Positions 19,674-27,827 are shown, numbered from the stretch's first letter. The stretch: DNA of 64,000 nucleotides from Tumebacillus sp. BK434 (GCF_004340785.1 NZ_SLXS01000005.1:1-64000); one strand, 5' to 3'. The notes: generated by a model from the letters alone, not told the origin. Numbers and translations: made by a program.

Positions 19674-20972
19674 ATGCGTAAACGCTCCGTCTGCCAATGG
19701 TTCCTCGTAGCCGTCTGCTCGATCGCGCTCGCCCTGTCCGGCCCGGCCGGCATGCCGGCTCGCGCGCAAGGGACCGGCGAGGTGACGCTCGCCAACGTAT
19801 TTCCGAAAGTGGACCAGATGCAGACCAACTCCTACCGCTTTCAAGCGGCCGCCGGCCCGGTCACGATCTCCGCGCCCGGCATGACGACCGGCCAGTATCT
19901 GTCCGTGCGGGTGGAAAATGCGACCACGCATGATATCGTGCATGATGAATTGATCGGCCGGGACGAGCCTGGCGCAGAAGAGCCTGTCAGCCAATCGACC
20001 AGCTTTGCTCTGTCCTCGCCAGGTGCCTACAATCTGCTGATCAGCAACCTCTACCTCGGCGACTCGGGCGCTGCGACGATCAATGTCACGATCAGCGGCA
20101 CCGGCCTGACCGTCCCTGACACACTGGTGCCGGAACTGACCATGCGTGCCTTTACGCGCGGCGAAGTGATCACCAAGCCGTTCGATCTGGCGCCCAGCGT
20201 GTCGTCGAAAGTCCCGTCGGCGAAACTGCACCTCTATCTGGACGGCGAACTGCACAGCGAGACGGCGCTGACCACTGGCACCCATTCGGCGATCATCAAC
20301 CCGGCGTCGTTTCAAGACGGCTTTCATGAGCTGACCGTCACCGCGTCGCGGCCAAACTCCGCCAATGAGACGGTGCTGTTCGGCACTTTCTTCTCATCGG
20401 TGCGTCCGTCGTTCCTCGATGTTCCGCCGACGTTCTGGGCGTACGGACATATTGAGGTCTTGCATGAGCTCGGCATGATCACAGGCTATGCAGGCAATTT
20501 CCAGCCGAACAAGCAGAGCTCCCGCGCCGAATATGCCACCCTGCTCGCCAACTATTTCTTCTCGCCGGAAGAAATCGCCGCCGCGCCGGTGAAAGGGCCG
20601 TTTGCCGATGTGGATCAAAAGCACTGGGCGGCGAAGATGATCAATCTGCTCGCCAAAAACAACATGATCACAGGCTCTGTCAACGCCCGTGGGCAGCAGG
20701 TGTTCCGCCCGGGCGACACGATCACCCGCGCGGAAGCAGCCGTGATGGTCGGCAACATCCTCGGCTTTTCCCAACAGGATATCACCGGCCAGACCACTTC
20801 GCTCTCCGACTTCGCAACAGTTCCGTCCTGGGCCAAGCCGTCCGTGCTGATCATGAACCAGTACGGCTTCCTAAACGGCATCCCAGAGAATGGCCGCTAC
20901 TATTTCTACCCGTTCCACCACCTCACCAAAGCGCAAGGTGCGACGATCTTGGCGAAAGTGATCGGCTATTAA
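19674..20972 (+). CDS. Secreted protein with three C-terminal SLH domains
   Basis: A 432-residue exported protein. Residues 1-32 are a signal peptide (Arg-rich start, hydrophobic core, cleavage near ARAQG). A beta-rich ectodomain follows to ~230, resembling Ig/PPC-like folds. Three S-layer homology modules occupy ~240-432 (FLDVPPTFWAYGHIEVLHE; FADVDQKHWAAKMINLL; LSDFATVPSWAKPSVL), which tether proteins to pyruvylated secondary wall polymer. The ATG at 19674 lies 11-12 bases after GGGAGG, a slightly long gap. The function of the ectodomain is unknown. A single gene between divergent ytxC and a convergent two-component system. Confidence 0.85.
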   Translation: MRKRSVCQWFLVAVCSIALALSGPAGMPARAQGTGEVTLANVFPKVDQMQTNSYRFQAAAGPVTISAPGMTTGQYLSVRVENATTHDIVHDELIGRDEPGAEEPVSQSTSFALSSPGAYNLLISNLYLGDSGAATINVTISGTGLTVPDTLVPELTMRAFTRGEVITKPFDLAPSVSSKVPSAKLHLYLDGELHSETALTTGTHSAIINPASFQDGFHELTVTASRPNSANETVLFGTFFSSVRPSFLDVPPTFWAYGHIEVLHELGMITGYAGNFQPNKQSSRAEYATLLANYFFSPEEIAAAPVKGPFADVDQKHWAAKMINLLAKNNMITGSVNARGQQVFRPGDTITRAEAAVMVGNILGFSQQDITGQTTSLSDFATVPSWAKPSVLIMNQYGFLNGIPENGRYYFYPFHHLTKAQGATILAKVIGY

Positions 20973-20976
20973 GAAA

Positions 20977-21008
20977 CAAAACCGCTCCCGAATGTGGGAG
21001 CGGTTTCT
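20977..21008. terminator. Bidirectional terminator between SLH gene and histidine kinase
   Basis: AAACCGCTCCC-GAATGT-GGGAGCGGTTT with flanking A and T runs. The 3' end of the kinase gene lies within one T-run. Confidence 0.85.
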
Positions 21009-22275
21009 ATTTTTTCGTCGGCAGCGACACGGTAAACGCCGTGCCTTCGCCCGGCGTGCTGTCGACGCGGATCTTGCCGTGGTGCGCTTCGACGATCCAT
21101 TTGGCGATCGAAAGTCCCAGTCCGGTGCCGCCGTCAGACGAGGTGCGGACTTTATCACCCCGATAGAAGCGGTCGAACACGAACGGCAGGTCTTCGCGCG
21201 CGATGCCTGCGCCGTTGTCCTCGACGACGATCTCCGCGCCGTGCGCGCTGCGGTTGCAGGCCACGTGCACCTTGCCGCCTGTGCCGGTGTATTTCAACGC
21301 GTTGTCGAGCAGGATTACCAGCAGTTGGCGCAGTCGGGCTTCGTCCGCTTCGATGCGGATGCCCGGCTGCAGTTTGGTGGTCAGCTTGATCTCGCGCAGT
21401 TCGGCCATCTGGGCGAACTGCCAGGAGATCTCGGCCAGCAGCGCATCGAGCGGCAACAGTTTGCGCTCGATCTCCAACTGGTTAGAGTCGGAGCGGGCCA
21501 GCGTCAGCAGGTCGCTGACCAGCTTGTTCATCCGCCGCGCCTCTTTGTAGACGCCGGCGATCTTTTCGCTTTCCTCTTGGATCGTGCGCTCCGGATGGCG
21601 GAACAGCAGCTCCGTTTGCGACTGGATCACCGCCAGCGGCGTGCGCAGTTCATGGGAGGCGTCGGCGACGAACTGCTGTTGTTTTTCCCACGAGATGCGG
21701 ATCGGCACCAAGGCCCGTCCGGCCAGAAACAGGCCGGCGAGGATCGTGACGATCCCGCCGAACAGCGTGCCTGCGCTCAAGACGGTCAGCAGGCGGTTGA
21801 GAATCGCCTGTTCGGAGTCGATGTTGCGCACCAGCTGCACTTTGGCGAGCGACACTTTGAACAGGTTGCCTTTCAGCTCGATCAGCGTGTTGCCGGGCGT
21901 GCCGATCGTCAGCACGCGATAGCTGTGCGCGCCAAAGCGGTACGTTTGCGGGAGATCGTGCGGCGCGATCTTTTGAAATTCCAGCACGTCCGCCTCTTCC
22001 ATCTCCTCTTGGCTCGGATTGGTGTTGATCAGTTTGCCTTCTGTCGTCCAGGCCAGCAGGACGGCTTGGCGGTCCAACTGACGGCCGACGGGGCGGAACA
22101 TCGGACCCTGATCCCCGTTGAACATGCGCTGTGACTGGTCGACCATGGCGGCGTCGACCTGATCGAGCAGCCGCTCTTCCATGTAGAGATAGAGCATGGT
22201 GCTGCCCGCGATCAATATGACAAAAAAGACGAGTGCGTTTAAGAAGACCAGTTTGTTGCGGATCTGCGCGAACAT
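21007..22275 (-). CDS. Sensor histidine kinase
   Basis: A 422-residue membrane kinase with TM1 at ~10-32, an extracytoplasmic sensor of ~130 residues, TM2 at ~175-195, and then HisKA with the H-box ASHELRTPLA. HATPase_c follows with the N box (LVILLDNALKYT), G1 (DNGAGIA), F box (FDRFYRGD) and G2 (GGTGLGLSIAK). It phosphorylates the OmpR-type regulator encoded just upstream; its ATG overlaps that gene's stop by one base. The signal is unknown. Confidence 0.93.
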   Translation of the reverse strand: MFAQIRNKLVFLNALVFFVILIAGSTMLYLYMEERLLDQVDAAMVDQSQRMFNGDQGPMFRPVGRQLDRQAVLLAWTTEGKLINTNPSQEEMEEADVLEFQKIAPHDLPQTYRFGAHSYRVLTIGTPGNTLIELKGNLFKVSLAKVQLVRNIDSEQAILNRLLTVLSAGTLFGGIVTILAGLFLAGRALVPIRISWEKQQQFVADASHELRTPLAVIQSQTELLFRHPERTIQEESEKIAGVYKEARRMNKLVSDLLTLARSDSNQLEIERKLLPLDALLAEISWQFAQMAELREIKLTTKLQPGIRIEADEARLRQLLVILLDNALKYTGTGGKVHVACNRSAHGAEIVVEDNGAGIAREDLPFVFDRFYRGDKVRTSSDGGTGLGLSIAKWIVEAHHGKIRVDSTPGEGTAFTVSLPTKK

Positions 22276-22952
22276 CAGCCGATCTCCTTCAGCATATAGC
22301 CGACGCCGCGCACGGTGTGGATCAGGCCGTCGCAGTTCTGCAGGGCCAGCTTTTTGCGCACATAGTGCAGATAGACATCTACGACCCCCATATTGGTGTC
22401 AACGTCGAATCCCCACACGCGGTCAAAAATCTGCTCTTTCGTTAAGATCTGCCCCCGGTTGAGCAGCAGAAACTCCAGCAGCTTGTATTCTTTCGCCGTC
22501 AGTTTCAAAGGCGCGCCTTCCACAAACGCATCAAATTCTTTCGCTTTCAGCACGAGCGGCCCGCAGACCACTTCACCGCTTTCACTGACGCCGCCTTTGC
22601 GCCGCAACAGCGCGCGGGCGCGGGCGAGCAGTTCCTGAAAGGCAAACGGTTTGGTCAGATAATCATCCGCCCCCGCGTCCAGCCCCTTGACCCGGTCTTC
22701 CACCGAATCGCGGGCGGTGAGCAGCAAGATCGGGGCTGTGCTTCCCGCCTTGCGCAGCGCTTTGATGATCTCCAGCCCCGTTTTGCCCGGCAGCATGATG
22801 TCCAGCACGAGCAGGTCGTAGATGCCCTGCCCGGCATACAAGAGCCCGTCCAATCCGTTGTCGGCTCGGTCGGTCTGGTAGCCTTCTTCTTCAAAAACGT
22901 CTGCCACCGCCTTCAAGAGCGAAGCATCATCTTCGACGATCAGCACTTTCAT
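22275..22952 (-). CDS. OmpR-family response regulator
   Basis: 225 residues: receiver domain with acidic pair EDD (7-9), phospho-acceptor Asp51 (LLVLDIMLPG), Thr (LLLTARD) and Lys (LTKPF), then a winged-helix Trans_reg_C domain ending in RGVGYML. It is paired with the kinase by gene overlap. The secreted repeat protein upstream (start 23900), separated by a terminator, is a plausible target of regulation by neighbourhood only. Confidence 0.95.
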   Translation of the reverse strand: MKVLIVEDDASLLKAVADVFEEEGYQTDRADNGLDGLLYAGQGIYDLLVLDIMLPGKTGLEIIKALRKAGSTAPILLLTARDSVEDRVKGLDAGADDYLTKPFAFQELLARARALLRRKGGVSESGEVVCGPLVLKAKEFDAFVEGAPLKLTAKEYKLLEFLLLNRGQILTKEQIFDRVWGFDVDTNMGVVDVYLHYVRKKLALQNCDGLIHTVRGVGYMLKEIG

Positions 22953-23003
22953 CGCATCGCCCCCTTTTTCCAGTGTGTTCAGCTACTGGGTAAATACTCG
23001 AAA

Positions 23004-23032
23004 AGGACAGGCAATCCCTGCCTGTCCTTCCC
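23004..23032 (-). terminator. Terminator between secreted repeat protein and response regulator
   Basis: The minus strand forms AAGGACAGGCAGGGATTGCC...CTGTCCTT followed by TTC. Confidence 0.75.
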
Positions 23033-23042
23033 GAAACGCTTT

Positions 23043-23900
23043 TTAGTCGATGCGCAGCGAAGTCGGAGCCGGAATTGCCGAGGTTGCCGCTGCCCCTTCG
23101 ATGCTGCCCGGGAAACCGCCGAATACCTGACCACCGAAGCCCGGACCGCCGTGTCCGTGGTCGCGTCCGCCGCCGAATTTGCCAGTGCTGTTGATCATCT
23201 CTTGCAGGTGTTCAGCGGTCAGCTTCGCTTTCATGTCATCCGCCTGCTCCTGTGTGATCTTGCCGTCGGTCACTGCCTGCTCCAAATGCTTTTGCTGCTG
23301 GGTCTGCAGGAACTCGATCAACTTGGCTTCGGTGATGCCTTTTCCTTCTGCGATCTGCTTCAGCGTCTTGCCTTCCTGTTGCGCGGTGCGCAGCTCCGTT
23401 TCGGTCAGGCCGAGGAACGTTGCCAGCTCCTCGCCACCGCCCGGACCGTGCAGGATGACGTGTCCTTTGCCGCCGGGGCCGATTTTGCCGGTGCTGTTGA
23501 TCATCTCTTGCAGGCGTTCGGTCGTCATGCCCGCTTTCATCTTATCCGCCTGCGCTTGGGTCAGCTTGCCGTCGGTCACCGCTTGCGCCAACTGTTTTTG
23601 CTGCTCGGTCTGCAGGAACTCGATCAGCTTCGCTTCGGTGATGCCTTTGCCTTCTGCGATCTGCTTCAAGGTCTTGCCTTCCTGCTGGGCGGTGCGCAGC
23701 TCCGCTTCGGTCACGCCGAGGAAGGTCAGAAGCTCGCCGCCGCCAAACTGGATCTTCATCATTTTCTTGCCGGCTGCCGGCGCTTGCTGCTGTTGCTGCG
23801 TGGTCTGGTTGTCGGTCGTGGCTGCCAGCGCGGTGCCGGAACCGGCCAACACGGCCGCGATCCCCAAGGTCATCAAGAATTTCGATTTTCTGCTCATCAT
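23043..23900 (-). CDS. Secreted protein with duplicated ~110-residue helical module (DUF2680-like)
   Basis: A 285-residue exported protein: signal peptide to ~26 (cleavage after ALA), a Gln-rich linker, two near-identical modules, and a Gly/His-rich tail (GGGRDHGHGGPGFGG). Each module reads LLTFLGVTEAELRTAQQEGK or ELATFLGLTETELRTAQ, then KTLKQIAEGKGITEAKLIEF, and ends with QADxMKAxxTxExLQEMINS. The 'GKLTQAQADKMKAGM' pattern is that of DUF2680/YckD-type and Spy-like secreted helical proteins. The DNA repeats are also very similar, so the duplication is recent or gene-converted. The His/Gly tail might bind metal. Function unknown. Confidence 0.8.
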   Translation of the reverse strand: MMSRKSKFLMTLGIAAVLAGSGTALAATTDNQTTQQQQQAPAAGKKMMKIQFGGGELLTFLGVTEAELRTAQQEGKTLKQIAEGKGITEAKLIEFLQTEQQKQLAQAVTDGKLTQAQADKMKAGMTTERLQEMINSTGKIGPGGKGHVILHGPGGGEELATFLGLTETELRTAQQEGKTLKQIAEGKGITEAKLIEFLQTQQQKHLEQAVTDGKITQEQADDMKAKLTAEHLQEMINSTGKFGGGRDHGHGGPGFGGQVFGGFPGSIEGAAATSAIPAPTSLRID

Positions 23901-23982
23901 ATTACACTCACCCTTTCGGTTGTAATTGCTTGCCTGTCTCCCTTACAACCTCAGTATGGAGCAGCATCTTTAGATTTTCTTT

Positions 23983-24009
23983 AAAAAAAGCCCCTCCGAA
24001 GAGGGGCTG
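23983..24009 (-). terminator. Terminator of trpB
   Basis: The minus strand forms AGCCCCTCTTCGGAGGGGCT followed by seven T, directly after trpB. Confidence 0.9.
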
Positions 24010-24015
24010 GAACAT

Positions 24016-25176
24016 TTATTTTGTCAACATGTGGAACACTTGCTCCACATCTTTATCGCCACGGCCGGAAATGTTGATGATGATGATCTGATCGCGGGAC
24101 ATCTGCGGGGCGAGCTTCATCGCATGCGCGACCGCATGGGAGCTTTCCAAGGCCGGGATGATGCCTTCGGTGCGGGAGAGCGCTTGGAACGCGTCCAGCA
24201 CTTCGTCGTTGCTGACGGCAACGTACTCGGCGCGGCCCGACTCCTGCAGGTGGGAGTGTTCCGGTCCGATGCCCGGGTAATCCAACCCGGCTGCGATCGA
24301 ATACGTTTTGCGCGGATTGCCTTCTTCATCGAGCAGGACGAGGCATTTGAAACCGTGGATGACAGCCGGAACGCCTTCTGCCATCGTCGGCGCCTGATCC
24401 GGCTCCACGCCGATCAGCCGCACGCCCGGTTCATCGATGTAGTGGGCAAACGCGCCGATCGCGTTCGACCCGCCGCCTGCGCAGGCGATCACCGCGTCGG
24501 GCAGCCGGCCTTCTTTTTCGAGAATCTGGCGCTTCGACTCTTCGGAGATCACCGCTTGGAAATGTTTGACCATCGTCGGGAACGGATGCGGGCCAACGGC
24601 CGACCCGAGCAGATAAAAGGTGTTCTGGTAATTTTGCACGAGATCGCCGAGCGCTTCGTCGACCGCGTCTTTCAAACGGCCCTGGCCTTTGTCGACAGCG
24701 ACGACTTTCGCACCGAGCAGTTCCATCCGAAACACGTTCAACGACTGGCGGCGCGTGTCTTCCGCCCCCATGTAGATCGTGCAGTCCATATCGAACATCG
24801 CGCAGACGGTCGCCGTGGCCACGCCGTGCTGACCGGCGCCGGTCTCCGCGATGATCCGTTTGGCGCCCATGCGCTTGGCGAGCAGGATCTGCCCCATCAC
24901 GTTGTTGATCTTGTGCGCGCCGGTGTGATTGAGATCTTCCCGCTTCAAATAGATCTTCGCCCCGCCGAGCTTCTCGGTCAGGTTCTTGGCGAAGGTCAGC
25001 GGGTTCTCCCGCCCGACATACTCGCGGAGGTAGTAACGGAATTCTTCATTGAATTCCGGGTCGTCTTTGTATTTGTAAAATTGCTCGCTCAAGTAGTCCA
25101 TAACTTCCTGCAGTTCCGGCGGCACGTAGCTGCCCCCGAATTGTCCAAACCTGCCTTGCGTGGTCTCTGTGCTCAT
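24016..25176 (-). CDS. trpB: Tryptophan synthase beta chain, solitary
   Basis: A 386-residue PLP enzyme that makes L-tryptophan from indole and serine. The PLP lysine is Lys89 in HTGAHKINN; the phosphate-binding loop is CAGGGSNAIGAF; Glu109-type catalytic acid is in AETGAGQHGVA. Length and motifs fit the TrpB1 class. No trpA or other trp gene is adjacent and the gene has its own promoter and terminator. It may be a stand-alone indole-salvage copy, or trpA may lie elsewhere. No T-box or TRAP site was recognised. Confidence 0.96.
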   Translation of the reverse strand: MSTETTQGRFGQFGGSYVPPELQEVMDYLSEQFYKYKDDPEFNEEFRYYLREYVGRENPLTFAKNLTEKLGGAKIYLKREDLNHTGAHKINNVMGQILLAKRMGAKRIIAETGAGQHGVATATVCAMFDMDCTIYMGAEDTRRQSLNVFRMELLGAKVVAVDKGQGRLKDAVDEALGDLVQNYQNTFYLLGSAVGPHPFPTMVKHFQAVISEESKRQILEKEGRLPDAVIACAGGGSNAIGAFAHYIDEPGVRLIGVEPDQAPTMAEGVPAVIHGFKCLVLLDEEGNPRKTYSIAAGLDYPGIGPEHSHLQESGRAEYVAVSNDEVLDAFQALSRTEGIIPALESSHAVAHAMKLAPQMSRDQIIIINISGRGDKDVEQVFHMLTK

Positions 25177-25234
25177 CTCAACTTCCTCCTCAGAAAATGT
25201 AACTCTAACTTTACTGACTTCTCATCTATGGTTA

Positions 25235-25263
25235 ATTATAACAGAGCATTTCAACGCATTCAA
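25235..25263 (-). promoter_or_regulatory. Promoter of trpB
   Basis: Minus strand TTGAAT (complement of 25258-25263), 17-base spacer, TATAAT (complement of 25235-25240). Its -35 lies in the promoter region of the divergent pentapeptide gene, whose -10 is TATAAT at 25283-25288. Confidence 0.75.
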
Positions 25264-25324
25264 TCTGGTCTCCTGGAACTGGTATAATCAAGAATAGGTA
25301 TCAAGATGGAGGAGGTTAAATCTG

Positions 25325-25930
25325 ATGATCGAGTGGAACGGACGGGAGTTTGAAGGTGAGGACCTGCGCGACGAGGATTTTACGGAAGGGGAGCTGCGGG
25401 ACTGCAAGTTTGTGAATTGCGATTTCCGGCATGCGGAGATGAAAGAGCTGCAGACGCACGGGTGCCAGTTTGTCGGCTGTGATTTCAGCGGGGCGCTGCT
25501 GAACAACTCGGTGCATCACAACGCAGCGTTTGTGAACTGCCAGTTCGAGGCGGCCAACCTGTTTGTGACGGAGCTGAAAGGGTGCAAGCTGACCGGGTCG
25601 AGTTTTGTGGAGGCGGTATTGACCGGTGTGACGATCGCCGGCGGCGACCTGTCGTTCGTGAACCTGCGTTCGCAGGACCTGAAGGGGCAAAAGCTGCGCG
25701 GGGTGCGCTTCGTGGAAGCGGATCTCTACGGCTGCAGCTTGGAAAAAGCCGACTTGCGCGACGCCGACCTGAGCCGCGCCAACCTCGCCCACACCAAGCT
25801 GAGCGGCGCAGATTTTCGCGGGGCGGCGATGGACGGCGTGCCGTTTGAAAACATGGACGTGCGCGGCGCGAAACTGGACATGGAGCAAGCGGTGCTGTTT
25901 GCCAGAGCGCACGGAGCGAAGGTGGATTGA
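25325..25930 (+). CDS. Pentapeptide repeat protein
   Basis: A 201-residue protein built almost wholly of A(D/N)LXX-type pentapeptides (FVNCDF, ADLYGC, ADLRDADLSRANLAHTKLSG). It should form a right-handed square beta-helix of the type found in Qnr/MfpA gyrase protectors and many proteins of unknown role. No signal peptide or membrane segment, so it is cytosolic. GGAGGAGG precedes the ATG. It is monocistronic, with a divergent promoter shared with trpB. A gyrase-protection function cannot be claimed from sequence. Confidence 0.88.
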   Translation: MIEWNGREFEGEDLRDEDFTEGELRDCKFVNCDFRHAEMKELQTHGCQFVGCDFSGALLNNSVHHNAAFVNCQFEAANLFVTELKGCKLTGSSFVEAVLTGVTIAGGDLSFVNLRSQDLKGQKLRGVRFVEADLYGCSLEKADLRDADLSRANLAHTKLSGADFRGAAMDGVPFENMDVRGAKLDMEQAVLFARAHGAKVD

Positions 25931-25945
25931 AGAAAGCATGCAAAT

Positions 25946-25968
25946 AGCCCTGATGTCAGGGCTTTTTT
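25946..25968 (+). terminator. Terminator of the pentapeptide gene
   Basis: AGCCCTGATGTCAGGGCT followed by T6. Confidence 0.75.
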
Positions 25969-26011
25969 GATTGGCTGCGCTGTCGGTGCACGGCCGCACG
26001 GCGCTTCCATG

Positions 26012-26045
26012 CAAAAAGAGAGCGGTGGTCAACCCCACGCTCTCC
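26012..26045 (-). terminator. Terminator of the NlpC/P60 gene
   Basis: The minus strand forms GAGAGCGTGGGG...CCACCGCTCTC followed by TTTTTG. Confidence 0.7.
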
Positions 26046-26062
26046 GGATCTGACGTATGCGA

Positions 26063-26791
26063 TTAATAATACCGACGCGCCCCGACGAAATGCGGGCCCC
26101 AGAACGTGTTGCTCATCGAGTAGACCCAGATGCCTTTGGACGAGGTGGCGGAAATGAATTTGTTATGGCCCATGTAGAAGCCGACGTGCGAGATGTGCTT
26201 CCCTTCGAGGGCAAAAAAGACGAGGTCGCCAGGCTGCAATTTCCAGCGGTTGATCGCGCGTCCGTATTTATACAGGCCGGCCGAAGTGGTGCGCGGGACG
26301 TTCACGCCGAACTTGCGGAACATGTAATAGACGAAACCGGAGCAGTCGAAGCCTTTGGACGGCGATTCGGCGCCCCAGACGTATTTGACACCGGTGTAAT
26401 GCGTGGTGTCGGCGATCATCTTGCGCTTGAGGATCGCGTGCGAGATCTCACGCTGGGTAACGGGTCCGACCACGCCGTCCGCATGGATGCTGTAGGCGAG
26501 TTGGAAGTTTTTCACCGCCTGTTTGGTGACGGTGCCGTAGTAGCCGGTGATTTTCCAGTGTGTATAATAGCCAAGCGTTTTCAAGTTGGTCTGCAACTGC
26601 CGCACCGCCCAACCGGAGTAGCCTTGTTTGAGCAGGCCAGGCGTCAGCGTGGTCGGAAGCAGGACAGCAGACGTTTCGGCTGCGGCCTGCTGTTGAGGCA
26701 CTTGGTGGTTCGCTTGGGCAGGCAGGCTGGTGCAGATCAGCGAAGCGGCGAGTAAGACGGAGCAGAGCATCCGTTTGGCAAACAATCTCAT
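26063..26791 (-). CDS. Secreted NlpC/P60 endopeptidase with peptidoglycan-binding domain
   Basis: A 242-residue wall hydrolase: signal peptide to ~27 (cleavage after AQA), PG_binding_1 helical domain ~52-118 (LKQGYSGWAVRQLQTNLKTLGYY), then NlpC/P60 with catalytic Cys150 (FDCSGFVYYMF) and His in KHISHVGFYMG. Such enzymes cut the D-Glu to meso-DAP bond of stem peptides. A 250-bp structured leader with an intrinsic terminator lies between it and the preceding gene, so its expression is probably attenuated. Confidence 0.93.
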   Translation of the reverse strand: MRLFAKRMLCSVLLAASLICTSLPAQANHQVPQQQAAAETSAVLLPTTLTPGLLKQGYSGWAVRQLQTNLKTLGYYTHWKITGYYGTVTKQAVKNFQLAYSIHADGVVGPVTQREISHAILKRKMIADTTHYTGVKYVWGAESPSKGFDCSGFVYYMFRKFGVNVPRTTSAGLYKYGRAINRWKLQPGDLVFFALEGKHISHVGFYMGHNKFISATSSKGIWVYSMSNTFWGPHFVGARRYY

Positions 26792-26857
26792 GTGAAATTC
26801 CTCCTTCGGCTCTTGTACCCTATTAAGATCACCAGAAGGGGAAGTTCACATGACTGG

Positions 26858-27040
26858 AAAAAAGCCCCCGGTAAGTTCCGGGGGCCAGAAGGAAGCGCTC
26901 TGTGTTTTTCACAAAACGGCCAGCTTGGCATTGTTGGTGATTTTTCGACGGAACACACCTTCTCACTCTCACATTGCGACCGGCTGGCCTTTCATGAAAC
27001 ATTTCGCTTATGTAGTTAGTCGCAGGCGGGTACCGTTTTG
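26858..27040 (-). promoter_or_regulatory. Structured leader with terminator before NlpC/P60 (candidate riboswitch or attenuator)
   Basis: The minus-strand transcript has GGCCAGCC (about 26984-26991), which can pair with GCTGGCC ~60 nt later (about 26917-26923). A second CTGGCC at the foot of a strong terminator (GGCCCCCGG-AACTTA-CCGGGGGC-T6, 26858-26890) competes for it. Two mutually exclusive pairings, one of them touching the terminator, are the hallmark of an attenuator. It does not match the riboswitch cores I know (c-di-AMP ydaO, c-di-GMP, SAM, T-box). The terminator lies between the preceding stop codon and the NlpC/P60 start. Confidence 0.5.
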
Positions 27041-27042
27041 TT

Positions 27043-27237
27043 TCATTTCTGATCTATTTTTCTTTCGATCGTCTGATCTAATTTTCTTTCGATCGCTTCG
27101 AGGCGCTTTTCGATCTCGCCAGTATTGTTGCCCGTTTTGAAGATCTTCACAAGCAGGAAAACGACCCCAATGATGATTCCGGTCAAAAGTAAAAAGCCGA
27201 TTAGTTGTATCACAAGTGTGCCAACTTGAATTTCCAA
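27043..27237 (-). CDS. DUF4083-like small membrane protein
   Basis: A 64-residue protein with one transmembrane helix (~5-32) and a short charged coiled coil (GEIEKRLEAIERKLDQTIERK). The TTG start at 27237 follows AGGAGGG by eight bases. Its size and layout resemble DUF4083 proteins of Bacillales, which are uncharacterised. It lies upstream of the NlpC/P60 leader on the same strand. Confidence 0.7.
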   Translation of the reverse strand: MEIQVGTLVIQLIGFLLLTGIIIGVVFLLVKIFKTGNNTGEIEKRLEAIERKLDQTIERKIDQK

Positions 27238-27310
27238 ATCGTAGCCCTCCTTCCTTTCCTACATGGTAATACGCAGCATGAGGCAAAAAGTTACAGATTA
27301 ACGAAATCGC

Positions 27311-27343
27311 AAAAACGCCCGTCATCCGAAGATGACGGGCGTT
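27311..27343 (-). terminator. Terminator of the tRNA cluster
   Basis: The minus strand forms AACGCCCGTCATC-TTCG-GATGACGGGCGTT followed by TTT, right after the last tRNA. Confidence 0.9.
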
Positions 27344-27349
27344 CTCATA

Positions 27350-27424
27350 TGGTGGAATCGAGAGGAATCGAACCTCCGACCCCCACCGTGTCAAGGTGGT
27401 GCTCTCCCTCTGAGCTACGATTCC
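27350..27424 (-). tRNA. tRNA-Val (anticodon GAC)
   Basis: Acceptor GGAATCG/CGATTCC with A73 and encoded CCA. Anticodon stem CCACC/GGTGG with loop TTGACAC. Confidence 0.95.
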
Positions 27425-27427
27425 ATA

Positions 27428-27501
27428 TGGAGGTGGCACCCGGATTTGAACCGGGGGTCAAGGATTTGCAGTCCCACGCCTTACCACTTGGCTATGCCAC
27501 C
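27428..27501 (-). tRNA. tRNA-Cys (anticodon GCA)
   Basis: Acceptor GGTGGCA/TGCCACC, U73 (the cysteine identity base), CCA encoded. Anticodon loop CTGCAAA. Confidence 0.95.
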
Positions 27502-27518
27502 GTATGGGTTATGAAAAA

Positions 27519-27593
27519 TGGAGCGGAAGACGGGATTCGAACCCGCGACCCTCGCCTTGGCAAGGCGATGCTCTACCCCTGAGCCACTTCCGC
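27519..27593 (-). tRNA. tRNA-Gly (anticodon GCC)
   Basis: Acceptor GCGGAAG/CTTCCGC, U73, CCA encoded. Anticodon loop TTGCCAA. Confidence 0.95.
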
Positions 27594-27611
27594 ACGTACA
27601 GGATGTACCGT

Positions 27612-27745
27612 GTCCAGCGTTGCGACAGGACGTCGCGCTTTTAGCTGGGCTACCTCCGTCCCGCGTTGCGACAGGATGTCGCGTTCTTAGCGGGGCTACC
27701 TTCGTCCGGCGTTGCGACAGGACGTCGCGCTTTTAGCTGAACTTC
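27612..27745. repeat. Three tandem copies of a 46-bp hairpin repeat between tRNA genes
   Basis: GCGTTGCGACAGGA(C/T)GTCGCG recurs with starts at 27617, 27663 and 27709, exactly 46 bp apart. It is followed each time by a variant of TTTTAGCTGGGCTACC; the third copy is shortened. Each copy can form a GCGAC/GTCGC hairpin. It lies between tRNA-Gly and tRNA-Phe within the cluster transcript. No coding potential; too short and unspaced for CRISPR. Confidence 0.85.
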
Positions 27746-27751
27746 CTTAAA

Positions 27752-27827
<76 letters not shown>

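Noticed and set aside
25325-25930. Qnr-type quinolone resistance gene
   Set aside because: Pentapeptide repeats alone do not show gyrase binding; the features specific to Qnr (loops, C-terminal dimer motif) cannot be seen with confidence.
26858-27040. c-di-AMP (ydaO) riboswitch before the NlpC/P60 gene
   Set aside because: The conserved ydaO core (GACAGCTAACCTC and the paired GGGGTGAATC block) is not present.
27612-27745. CRISPR array
   Set aside because: The repeats are directly abutting with no variable spacers, sit in a tRNA cluster, and there are no cas genes.
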